A DNA stretch of 7,729 nucleotides, taken from Nitrospirota bacterium (GTDB lineage Bacteria; Nitrospirota; Thermodesulfovibrionia; Thermodesulfovibrionales; JdFR-88). This document shows, piece by piece, positions 1-5,681 of this stretch (position 1 is the stretch's first letter; each line of letters begins with the position of its first letter). The notes under the pieces are model-generated. The model was given only the letters and a program-made list of their open reading frames with translations, had not been told where the DNA came from and ran no database searches. The translations under genes and the position numbers were made by a program. The stretch is taken from positions 1-7,729 of the forward strand of contig JAKAEG010000158.1 of assembly GCA_021819985.1 (NCBI GenBank). Direction: 5' to 3'.

Positions 1-1
1 A

Positions 2-757
2 ACAAAAATTCGTTTAAAGGTCCTCCCGCTGCCTGAGGATGTGCTTACGCTTATGGCGGTTTTCGCGGACGCGGAGCGGGCGGGCGAGGCGGTGTCCCGA
101 ACTATAGCCTCAAAGATAATCCCCCGCACGCTTGAGATAATGGACAAGGCCTCCATGACCGCCGTTGAAGGCTGGAGCCCGGTAGGTCTGCCAACTGAAG
201 CGGAGGCACTGCTGCTCATTGAGCTTGATGGGCATCCGGAGGCCATAAAGAAGGAGGCTGGACGCGTGATCGAGATATGCGAAAAACTGGGCGCCGATGT
301 CACGATGGCAGAAAACGAAAGCGCGCGCGACGCGCTCTGGAAGGCAAGGCGGGGCGTTTCGCCTGCTTTATATCATTTGTGCCCGCATAAGATAAGCGAG
401 GATATCGTAGTGCCCAGAAGCAACATAGCCCGCATGCTTTCGGAACTCAAGGCCCTGGCGAATAAAACATCCGTCCCGATAGCCACTTTCGGCCACGCGG
501 GAGACGGCAATCTGCACGTAAACTTCCTTCCCCCGGTTAAAAAGGACATCACCCCCATACTCGAGGAGATGTTCAAAAAAGTGCTTGAGCTTGGCGGCAC
601 AATTTCCGGCGAGCACGGTGTGGGTCTTACCAAAAAACCCTTCATAGCAATGGAGATACAACCCGCGCAGCTTAAGCTTATGAGGGACATTAAAAATGTT
701 TTCGACCCAAAGGGGCTTTTGAATCCTGGCAAGATATTTCCGCCGGAGGGGCGATGA
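2..757 (+). CDS. glcD: GlcD-like FAD-linked oxidase subunit (glycolate/D-lactate dehydrogenase type), 5' truncated by window edge
   Basis: This is the C-terminal part of a flavoprotein that oxidises a 2-hydroxy acid such as glycolate or D-lactate. The reading frame is open from base 2; a GTG at 41 lies inside conserved sequence (TKIRLKVLPLPED precedes it), so the real start is left of the window. What is visible is the FAD-oxidase C-terminal domain. It includes the GHAGDGNLH metal/substrate motif (491-517), SGEHGVG (605-625) and the family-typical DPKGLLNPGKIF end (about 704-739). In the family the missing N-terminus carries the FAD-binding PCMH fold. The stop codon overlaps the next start (ATGA at 754-757), implying one transcript. 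A GlcE or GlcF iron-sulfur partner is not downstream; it could lie upstream or be fused. Family is sure; substrate is not determinable here. Confidence 0.93.
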   Translation, partial: TKIRLKVLPLPEDVLTLMAVFADAERAGEAVSRTIASKIIPRTLEIMDKASMTAVEGWSPVGLPTEAEALLLIELDGHPEAIKKEAGRVIEICEKLGADVTMAENESARDALWKARRGVSPALYHLCPHKISEDIVVPRSNIARMLSELKALANKTSVPIATFGHAGDGNLHVNFLPPVKKDITPILEEMFKKVLELGGTISGEHGVGLTKKPFIAMEIQPAQLKLMRDIKNVFDPKGLLNPGKIFPPEGR

Positions 758-780
758 GCCCCGGAGGCGCAATGAGCCCT
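745..780 (+). repeat. Tandem duplication of a ribosome binding site plus start codon
   Basis: Two adjacent 18-bp units, 745-762 and 763-780, match at 15 of 18 positions. Each holds GGAGG, a 4-base spacer, then ATGAGCCC. The first unit places ATG at 754, overlapping the glcD stop; the second places ATG at 772 in the same frame. Both could start the ccsA-like gene, giving proteins differing by six residues (MSPGGA). The length of 18 keeps frame. Seen directly; consequence for translation is inferred. Confidence 0.7.
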
Positions 781-1527
781 ATATGGTTTTTTTGGGCCTG
801 GGCGGCGCTGCCTCTCTACCTGGCGGGAATTTTTAACAGGCGTTTCCTTTATGCCGGATGCCTGGCGCAGGCGGCATATCTTTTGGCAAGGGGCGCCATG
901 ATAGGCAGGGTCCCGCTTGTGGGCCCGCATGATACCCTGATATTTCTTTCCGCGAGTCTTGCCGGGTTTTCCGCCTTTTTCCACGCGGAACCGGGGAAGA
1001 TAAAGATGTACCGTGTCCTTATCGGGGCGCTGGCCGCTCTTTTCAGTGTCTCAGCCATGTTGGCCAAGCCCTTTTCAGGCGCCCTTCCCCCCGTGCTGAG
1101 CACCTACTGGTTTGAACTGCACGTGGGGCTCTCCTTTTTCTCATACGCCTTTTTCGGCATAGGAGGGGTGCTCGGGATTTTATATTTTTTAAATTTGGAA
1201 CGGCCTGATGGCTCTATTGATAAAAACAAAGCGGGAATTGAGAAAAGCCAGTACCGCTTCATACTTACAGGGTATCTCCTTTTCTCCGTTGCGATGATAG
1301 CCGGAGGCGTATGGGCATATCTTGCCTGGGGCACTTACTGGCTTTGGACGGCGAAGGAACTCTGGACCTCGATAGTCTGGCTGTTTTACAGTCTTTATCT
1401 GCATCTGCGGCTGCGGCCGGGATGGTACGGAAAAAGGACCGCTATAGCCGGGACGGCAGGCTTCATACTGGTACTGTTCACATATCTTGGGGTGGGGCTC
1501 CTCATGAAAAGCTCCCATACTTTTTAA
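754..1527 (+). CDS. ccsA: CcsA/ResC-type cytochrome c assembly protein, System II (haem channel, WWD domain)
   Basis: Polytopic membrane protein of the Cytochrom_C_asm family, expected to carry haem to the outer face of the inner membrane for attachment to apocytochrome c. At 257 residues it has about eight hydrophobic segments (roughly 8-28, 35-48, 57-75, 85-106, 123-148, 170-192, 203-217, 228-250). Histidines at the positions expected of the haem ligands are present: H123 (LHVGLSFFSYA), H217 (YSLYLHLRL) and H255 near the C-terminus (SSHTF). The tryptophan-rich WWD loop is W192-G-T-Y-W-L-W198-T-A-K-E-L-W204, so the usual Asp-Pro after the third Trp is Thr-Ala. Start 754 (ATGA overlap with glcD) or 772; each has its own GGAGG. 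The ResB-like partner follows 11 bp downstream. Family call is firm; the changed WWD motif leaves slight doubt about standard activity. Confidence 0.9.
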   Translation: MSPGGAMSPIWFFWAWAALPLYLAGIFNRRFLYAGCLAQAAYLLARGAMIGRVPLVGPHDTLIFLSASLAGFSAFFHAEPGKIKMYRVLIGALAALFSVSAMLAKPFSGALPPVLSTYWFELHVGLSFFSYAFFGIGGVLGILYFLNLERPDGSIDKNKAGIEKSQYRFILTGYLLFSVAMIAGGVWAYLAWGTYWLWTAKELWTSIVWLFYSLYLHLRLRPGWYGKRTAIAGTAGFILVLFTYLGVGLLMKSSHTF

Positions 1528-1538
1528 TAAAAAAATAA

Positions 1539-2246
1539 ATGGTATTTTCAAAGCTCAGAAAAACCGTATGGGAGGCATTGATATCCCAAAGGCTGGCCGT
1601 ATGGCTGCTTGGCCTTGAAATAGCCGCCCTTTTTGCGGGCTCCTATTTTCTGGCCGTAAACAGGGAGGTGATGGGCGCGATGAGCGGGGAATTCCCCCTG
1701 TTCGTCTGGTTGCTCCAAGGCCCCTTTGCGCTCACATTCTGGCTTTGGGCGGCTATCTTCTTTCTGGTGCTTCTGGCCATAAATACGGTTTTTTGCAGCG
1801 TGGAATCGCTAAGGCGCAAAAAGGGCGGCCTCATCACAATGCTAAGCCCCCAGATCATTCACGCGGGATTTCTTTTGATCCTGATGGCCCATCTGATGAG
1901 TTCGCTTGGGGCCTCTAAAATTACAGGGCAACTGGCGCAGGGCGAATCAGCCAGGCTCCCCGGATTCGATATTCATCTTAATAAAGTGGAACCAGGGCAA
2001 AAACCCTATGCCGGGATAGATATACTTTCAGGAGGAAATGTCATCAGGCACGGGGTGCTTGCCCCCAATCATCCGCTCTTTTTCCGGGGGTACGGTTTTT
2101 ACCTGCAGGAGGTCATGACGGAGCCTTTCCCCTCGGCCTTTATCGAAGTAAGCCGGGAGCCAGGCGCAATATGGGCGCTTTTTGGAGGTATACTCTTTAC
2201 AGTGGGAACCATAATGCTTGTACTGCTGAAAACAAGACATGAATAA
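1539..2246 (+). CDS. resB: Minimal ResB/Ccs1-like cytochrome c biogenesis protein
   Basis: Partner of the preceding CcsA in System II cytochrome c maturation; ResB proteins are thought to hold or chaperone apocytochrome c. The 235 residues show TM1 about 20-40, TM2 64-86, TM3 104-124, an outer-face loop of about 80 residues, and TM4 211-230. ResB hallmarks are the N-terminal LISQRLAVWLL segment, PQIIHAGFLLIL in TM3 (H108 is a candidate for the transmembrane haem-ligand histidine), NHPLFFRGYGFYLQEV (177-192), and EPGAIWALFGGILFTVG before the C-terminus. Canonical ResB is around 450-550 residues with a much larger periplasmic domain, so this is a compact form. The start has no clear Shine-Dalgarno (A-rich leader). 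TTG at 1578, just after GGGAGG, would delete the conserved N-terminal segment, so 1539 is preferred. No ResA/CcdA thiol gene is nearby. Confidence 0.85.
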   Translation: MVFSKLRKTVWEALISQRLAVWLLGLEIAALFAGSYFLAVNREVMGAMSGEFPLFVWLLQGPFALTFWLWAAIFFLVLLAINTVFCSVESLRRKKGGLITMLSPQIIHAGFLLILMAHLMSSLGASKITGQLAQGESARLPGFDIHLNKVEPGQKPYAGIDILSGGNVIRHGVLAPNHPLFFRGYGFYLQEVMTEPFPSAFIEVSREPGAIWALFGGILFTVGTIMLVLLKTRHE

Positions 2247-2300
2247 GAACCTGTAAAAATAAAAACAGGACAGGAGTAAGAACCTGTTTGAGACAGGTTC
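2244..2300 (+). repeat. Direct and inverted repeat cluster between resB and the PE gene
   Basis: An 11-bp direct repeat TAAGAACCTGT occurs at 2244-2254 (its TAA is the resB stop) and at 2277-2287. The second copy forms a perfect 8-bp stem, GAACCTGT 2280-2287 with ACAGGTTC 2293-2300, with a 5-base loop. The first copy can pair CCTGT 2250-2254 with ACAGG 2265-2269. ACAGG is also tandem at 2265-2274. No T-run follows either hairpin, so it does not look like an intrinsic terminator. It occupies nearly the whole 63-bp spacer and lies just before a start codon that lacks a normally spaced SD. Confidence 0.75.
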
Positions 2301-2309
2301 AAATTAAAA

Positions 2310-2813
2310 ATGGCAATATTCGTAGTGCATGAACACCACGCGACCCACCTTCATTATGATTTCAGGCTTGAAATGGAAGGCGTGCTAAAAAGCTGGGCCG
2401 TGCCCAAAGGGCCCTCTATGGACCCCGCGGACAAAAGACTTGCCGTGATGGTGGATGACCACCCGCTGTCATACGGCGGATGGGAAGGCGTAATCCCTGA
2501 GGGCCAGTACGGGGCGGGCGAGGTCATCATCTGGGACACCGGCAGGTTCGAGATCGAAAAAGGCAGCCCGGAAGAAGGCGTAATTGAATTCATGCTCCAC
2601 GGGAAGAAACTGAAAGGCCGGTTCGCGCTTGCCGAAATGAAAGGGGGCAGGTCGCCCAAGGGCTGGCTCCTGATAAAAAGAAATGACGAATACGCGCACC
2701 CTGGCTTCAAGATCGCCCCGATGCTCACCCCAAAAAAACTGAAGGACATCTCCAAAAACCCGCCTTATGAAAAAAAAGAAAAAGCAAAAACACATGCGAA
2801 GAAATCCGGCTGA
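2310..2813 (+). CDS. Standalone LigD-type 3'-phosphoesterase (PE) domain protein
   Basis: The PE domain trims 3'-phosphate and 3'-ribonucleotide ends during bacterial non-homologous end joining, normally as the N-terminal part of the multidomain ligase LigD. Here it stands alone at 167 residues. All six residues I recall as catalytic or metal-binding in Pseudomonas LigD PE are present with a constant offset of 33: H9, H15, D17, R19, H51 and Y55 for H42, H48, D50, R52, H84 and Y88. Other family marks are LHYDFRLEMEGVLKSWAVPKGPS (about 14-36, mostly conserved), GVIPEGQYGAGEV and the GWLLIKR end. The tail from about 150 is lysine-rich and codes through the start of the next gene in another frame. 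No Ku, ligase or primase gene is in the window. The ATG at 2310 has no close SD; AGGAG sits at 2272-2276, before a hairpin. Family is confident; in vivo role is open. Confidence 0.93.
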   Translation: MAIFVVHEHHATHLHYDFRLEMEGVLKSWAVPKGPSMDPADKRLAVMVDDHPLSYGGWEGVIPEGQYGAGEVIIWDTGRFEIEKGSPEEGVIEFMLHGKKLKGRFALAEMKGGRSPKGWLLIKRNDEYAHPGFKIAPMLTPKKLKDISKNPPYEKKEKAKTHAKKSG

Positions 2814-3681
2814 TAAAAAACTGAAAAACAAAAAGGTTAAAAAAGTCTCATTCGTCGATCTCCATGCGCACGGGATGGGCGCTTATGATACAAGGACAAA
2901 TGATCCGGGGTCGATCCTTAAGATTGCGCGCATGCATGAAAAAAAGGGGACCGGCCTTATCTACCCCGCCATCTATCCCGCGGACACGGAGACCATGCGG
3001 GGCCAGATGAGGGCCGTTTCGGAGGCGATGAACAGAAGCCTTACGATCGGGGGCGTGAACCTTGAAGGGCCTTTTTTAAATCCAGAAAAATGCGGCGCTC
3101 TCGATAGGGCAAGCTTTAAAAGGCCAACGCTTTCGAACCTGAAAGCGCTTATAAAGGGTTTCGAAGACATCATAAAAATCATCACGATCGCCCCCGAAAT
3201 CAAGGGGGCACTGAAGCTGATCGAAAGATGCTCGGAACTTGGCATCAGGGTCAATATGGGCCATTCGGATGCTACTTTCAAGGAGGCCAGCGAAGGAAAA
3301 AAGGCGGGGGCCACAGGTATAACCCACCTGTTTAACGCCATGCGCCCTTTCCATCACAGGGAGCCGGGGCTGGCCGGATTCGCCCTCCTCGATGATGCCC
3401 TTTATGTTGAACTCATTGCCGATGGCGTGCATTTAAGCCTGGAGACCCTGGCGCTGGTCCTCAAGGTCAAAGCCCCTGACAGGATAATCCTTGTATCGGA
3501 CGCCGTGAAAGGCGCAGGCAAGGGAAAGCCTGTATATATAAATGGATCGCTTCTTGCCGGCGGGGGCAAAACGATTTCCGAATGCGCCCGGATGCTTGAA
3601 AAAACATTCGGAGTGGAAGAAAAAATGATAGAGCTTTGGGGCAGGAAAAACCCGCTTCGCTATATGGGGTTTTTAGATTAA
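2767..3681 (+). CDS. nagA: NagA-like N-acetylglucosamine-6-phosphate deacetylase, catalytic barrel only
   Basis: Amidohydrolase-superfamily protein resembling NagA, which deacetylates GlcNAc-6-phosphate in amino-sugar and wall recycling. Visible motifs are DLHAHG (H33, H35), NLEGPF with metal-binding E100, GHSDAT (H166), THLFNAM (H187), HREPGLAG (R198, matching the phosphate-contacting Arg227 of E. coli), DGVH (H222) and LVSDA with catalytic D245. Spacings follow the E. coli enzyme closely. At 304 residues it is much shorter than E. coli NagA (382). The N-terminal beta-strands are replaced by about 26 lysine-rich residues, and the protein ends at NPLRYMGFLD before the usual G-x-I-x-x-G-K-D-A-D-L strands. 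GAH after LEGPF is GAL. Start 2767 overlaps the PE gene by 47 bp; ATG 2794 is an alternative (20 bp overlap), neither with an SD. No nagB or PTS gene is near, so substrate is inferred from motifs only. Confidence 0.82.
   Translation: MKKKKKQKHMRRNPADKKLKNKKVKKVSFVDLHAHGMGAYDTRTNDPGSILKIARMHEKKGTGLIYPAIYPADTETMRGQMRAVSEAMNRSLTIGGVNLEGPFLNPEKCGALDRASFKRPTLSNLKALIKGFEDIIKIITIAPEIKGALKLIERCSELGIRVNMGHSDATFKEASEGKKAGATGITHLFNAMRPFHHREPGLAGFALLDDALYVELIADGVHLSLETLALVLKVKAPDRIILVSDAVKGAGKGKPVYINGSLLAGGGKTISECARMLEKTFGVEEKMIELWGRKNPLRYMGFLD
3646..3674 (-). terminator. Candidate intrinsic terminator for the ClC gene, inside the 3' end of nagA
   Basis: A perfect 8-bp inverted repeat, AAAAACCC (3646-3653) and GGGTTTTT (3667-3674), with a 13-base loop. 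Read on the minus strand it begins 12 bases past the clc stop and ends in GGG then five T. The symmetry also allows function on the plus strand. The GC part of the stem is only 3 bp, so strength is uncertain. Confidence 0.4.
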
Positions 3682-3685
3682 ATCC

Positions 3686-5536
3686 TTACTGGGCGGGTTT
3701 GGCCCTTTTTAGCACCTCTTTGTTATAGGCCGATATTACATCCCTCCTGCTGACCATCCCGATCACCATTTTTGGGTTGTCCCTTTTTACAACGGGTATT
3801 TCATCGATATCCTTCAAAGAAAACCTCTCGATCGCGGTGTTCAGGTTTTCTTCCGGGTAAAGCACTATCACCTCGTCTGTTGCCACCTGCCCGGCGCGGA
3901 CGATAGTCTTCACCTCTTCTTCCAGGAGCACCGGCCTTACATCCTGGAAAGAAATAATGCCTTTCATGAGCCCGGCGGAGTCCACCACCGGAATGTAGAA
4001 TTTCTCCTGATTTATCATCTCAGAAATAACATCGTCCAAAGTGGCCTCTTCTTTGGCCGTGATGAAATCCGCCCTCATTATATCCGCCACTTTTATGCTG
4101 CTCATAATGGCCGCTTCCCTGCCCATGTGTATCTTTATCCCTTTTTTCGTTATATCGACGGTATCTATGGAATCAGGGTAGATCCTCTTTGCTATAAGGG
4201 TGCCGATAATGGACGAGAACATGAGAGGGATTATGATCTTGTAATTGCCGGTCATCTCGAAAAGAAGGAAAATCCCGGTAAGCGGAGCGTGGGTGGCGGC
4301 AGCCAGAAAAGCCCCGATGCCAACAGTCGCATACGCCCCGGGAGATGCGGTGTAGGCCGGAAACAGCCAATTGACCAGATAACCATAGCTGCCCCCCGCC
4401 ATGGCGCCAATGAAAAGCGATGGGGCAAAGACACCCCCTGCCCCGCCGGAACCAATGGTTATGGCGGTGGCCATAAGCTTTAAAAAGATAAGAACGGCCA
4501 TCAGCGGGAAGATTATCTTGCCAATCAGGGCATGATCGATAATGTCGTAGCCGTTTCCCATGATCTGCGGAAGAAAGATGGCAAATGATCCTATTATAAA
4601 GGCGCCGAGCACGGGCTTGAGCTGCGGGTTTATCCTGAGCTTTTCAAATTCGTCCTTCACGCCGTGGAAAACCTTGATATACATAACTGCCAGAAAACCG
4701 GTCAGGACCCCGAATATCATATATAGCGGTATCTCCGCCATGCTCCTTAGCTGGTACTCTGGGACCCTGAAGGCCGGATTTGAGCCGTAAAACGCCCTGG
4801 ATACGACCGTGGCCATCCCCGAGGATATGACTATTGCGGCAAACGAAGAGATCTCGTAATTTCCAAGGAGAACTATTTCTATCGCGAACATCACCCCGGC
4901 GATAGGGGCATTGAAGGTGGCGGCTATTGCCCCTGCGGAACCCGCCGCTATCAGAAGCTTCATCCTGCTTCCTGAGGCCCTGAAGAGCTGCCCGGTGCCG
5001 GAGCCTATCGTGCCTCCGATTATCGCGATGGGGCCCTCGATGCCGGCCGACCCTCCGGTGCCTATCGTGAGCGCAGGGGCGATAATTTTCAGAAAGATGT
5101 TTCTGATCCTGATCACCCCGCCCCTGATGTTCACAAGCTCAATGAATTTCGGGAACCCGTAGCCGTTCACGTCGCCAGGAAAGGCCTTGGAAAGCGGGAT
5201 CAGAAGCAGCGCACCGGCCATGGGCAGAAGGGGCAAAAGAACTCTATATGTCCCCCCACGGTTTATCTCCAGAAGGTTAGCCACATGGATGAAAAAAAGC
5301 TGGTGGACAAAATTCATGGTACTGCGGAAAAGTACATTGGCAAGACCGGCACAAACACCCACCAGCGCGGACAGGATGATCAGGGCCGTGTGCTCCTGCA
5401 TATGGAATTTTTTAAGCAGAGCGGCAAGTTCAGCGAGTTTGCTGGTCTCCCGCTGGCCGGAGGAGCTAACTGAACTCATCGCACTTTTTGGAAAGCATTT
5501 ATTTGAAAGCAAAAAGACAAAAACATAACTTATCAT
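3686..5536 (-). CDS. ClC-family chloride channel/antiporter with C-terminal tandem CBS domains
   Basis: Inner-membrane voltage-gated-chloride-channel fold protein that moves anions, possibly coupled to protons. The 616 residues comprise the ClC transmembrane core (about 47-452) and two CBS domains (about 481-535 and 547-605), which in such proteins bind adenine nucleotides and gate transport. Anion-pathway motifs are GYGFP (125-129, in place of GSGIP/GHGVP), GIEGP (165-169, E167 being the external gating glutamate), GGVFAP (367-372) and a NAPIAGVMFAIE helix (209-220). Several family residues differ: Tyr at the Ser107-equivalent (Y126), Ile after R-position in GREGP, Ile221 at the internal-glutamate position, and SID (D458) where most have SIY. 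The first 19 residues are doubtful; M20 (ATG at 5479 on the minus strand) is an equally good start and neither has a clear SD. Convergent with nagA (4-bp gap), divergent from the hydrolase operon. Confidence 0.93.
   Translation of the reverse strand: MISYVFVFLLSNKCFPKSAMSSVSSSGQRETSKLAELAALLKKFHMQEHTALIILSALVGVCAGLANVLFRSTMNFVHQLFFIHVANLLEINRGGTYRVLLPLLPMAGALLLIPLSKAFPGDVNGYGFPKFIELVNIRGGVIRIRNIFLKIIAPALTIGTGGSAGIEGPIAIIGGTIGSGTGQLFRASGSRMKLLIAAGSAGAIAATFNAPIAGVMFAIEIVLLGNYEISSFAAIVISSGMATVVSRAFYGSNPAFRVPEYQLRSMAEIPLYMIFGVLTGFLAVMYIKVFHGVKDEFEKLRINPQLKPVLGAFIIGSFAIFLPQIMGNGYDIIDHALIGKIIFPLMAVLIFLKLMATAITIGSGGAGGVFAPSLFIGAMAGGSYGYLVNWLFPAYTASPGAYATVGIGAFLAAATHAPLTGIFLLFEMTGNYKIIIPLMFSSIIGTLIAKRIYPDSIDTVDITKKGIKIHMGREAAIMSSIKVADIMRADFITAKEEATLDDVISEMINQEKFYIPVVDSAGLMKGIISFQDVRPVLLEEEVKTIVRAGQVATDEVIVLYPEENLNTAIERFSLKDIDEIPVVKRDNPKMVIGMVSRRDVISAYNKEVLKRAKPAQ
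3691..3710 (+). terminator. Candidate intrinsic terminator for nagA, inside the 3' end of the ClC gene
   Basis: GGGC (3691-3694) can pair with GCCC (3702-3705) around a 7-base loop, followed directly by five T (3706-3710). It starts 10 bases past the nagA stop, the expected place, but the 4-bp stem is short. It lies within the last codons of the convergent clc gene. Confidence 0.35.
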
Positions 5537-5543
5537 TATAACA

Positions 5544-5562
5544 CCGGGAAAAATTGACCCGG
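5544..5562 (-). other. Small GC hairpin in the clc leader
   Basis: CCGGG (5544-5548) pairs with CCCGG (5558-5562) around a 9-base loop, 8 bases upstream of the first possible clc start (5536, minus strand). It could affect clc translation if that start is used, or simply lie in the leader if translation begins at 5479. Low information; no protein or ligand can be assigned. I found no convincing -35/-10 pair for clc itself on the minus strand of 5537-5681. Confidence 0.3.
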
Positions 5563-5575
5563 GCAGGTCCGAAAG

Positions 5576-5598
5576 TTTTTTGACTTTTTGATTTTTTT
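5576..5598 (+). promoter_or_regulatory. Phased T-tracts, UP-element-like
   Basis: Three T-tracts of 6, 5 and 7 bases (5576-5581, 5585-5589, 5592-5598) are spaced about 8 bp centre to centre. They fall roughly 40-65 bp upstream of the start sites predicted from the two -10 boxes below, where an A/T-rich UP element would contact RNA polymerase alpha. Function is inferred from composition and position only. On the other strand they lie in the clc leader or promoter region. Confidence 0.35.
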
Positions 5599-5611
5599 AC
5601 GAAAACCCCTT

Positions 5612-5641
5612 CTGATACAATGTCTTTTGATATAATGTCTT
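5612..5641 (+). promoter_or_regulatory. Two tandem extended -10 promoters made by a 15-bp duplication
   Basis: Two adjacent 15-bp units, 5612-5626 and 5627-5641, match at 13 of 15 positions. Each contains an extended -10 element: TGATACAAT (5613-5621) and TGATATAAT (5628-5636), the second a perfect TGnTATAAT. No -35 box lies at standard spacing, which extended -10 promoters tolerate. Predicted starts are near 5628 and 5643, giving a leader of about 40-55 bases for the hydrolase gene. Confidence 0.6.
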
Positions 5642-5661
5642 CCAGGAGCCGCGAACCTGGA
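5641..5661 (+). other. 5' leader hairpin before the hydrolase gene
   Basis: TCCAGG (5641-5646) and CCTGGA (5656-5661) form a 6-bp stem with a 9-base loop, starting near the predicted downstream transcription start and ending 8 bases before the AGGA ribosome site (5669-5672). It could stabilise the mRNA end or act as a small operator; it resembles no known riboswitch. Confidence 0.3.
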
Positions 5662-5681
5662 GAAAGGCAGGAATTTTCCCC

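Noticed and set aside
41..757. GTG at 41 as the glcD start
   Set aside because: The frame is open to the left edge and the residues before it match the family, so the gene continues upstream.
373..984. Minus-strand open frame of 203 codons across the glcD-ccsA junction
   Set aside because: It runs antisense to conserved GlcD motifs and has a low-complexity, basic N-terminal translation with no family resemblance.
2280..2300. Hairpin as a terminator after resB
   Set aside because: No T-run follows on either strand; it sits immediately before the next start and is better treated as a repeat or translation element.
4127..4483. Plus-strand open frame inside clc
   Set aside because: Shadow of the ClC coding sequence, which has clear motifs through this stretch.
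5553..5621. TTGACC (5554-5559) and TTGACT (5580-5585) as -35 boxes for the hydrolase promoter
   Set aside because: Neither lies 16-18 bp from a -10 box; the gap from TTGACT to TACAAT is 30 bp.
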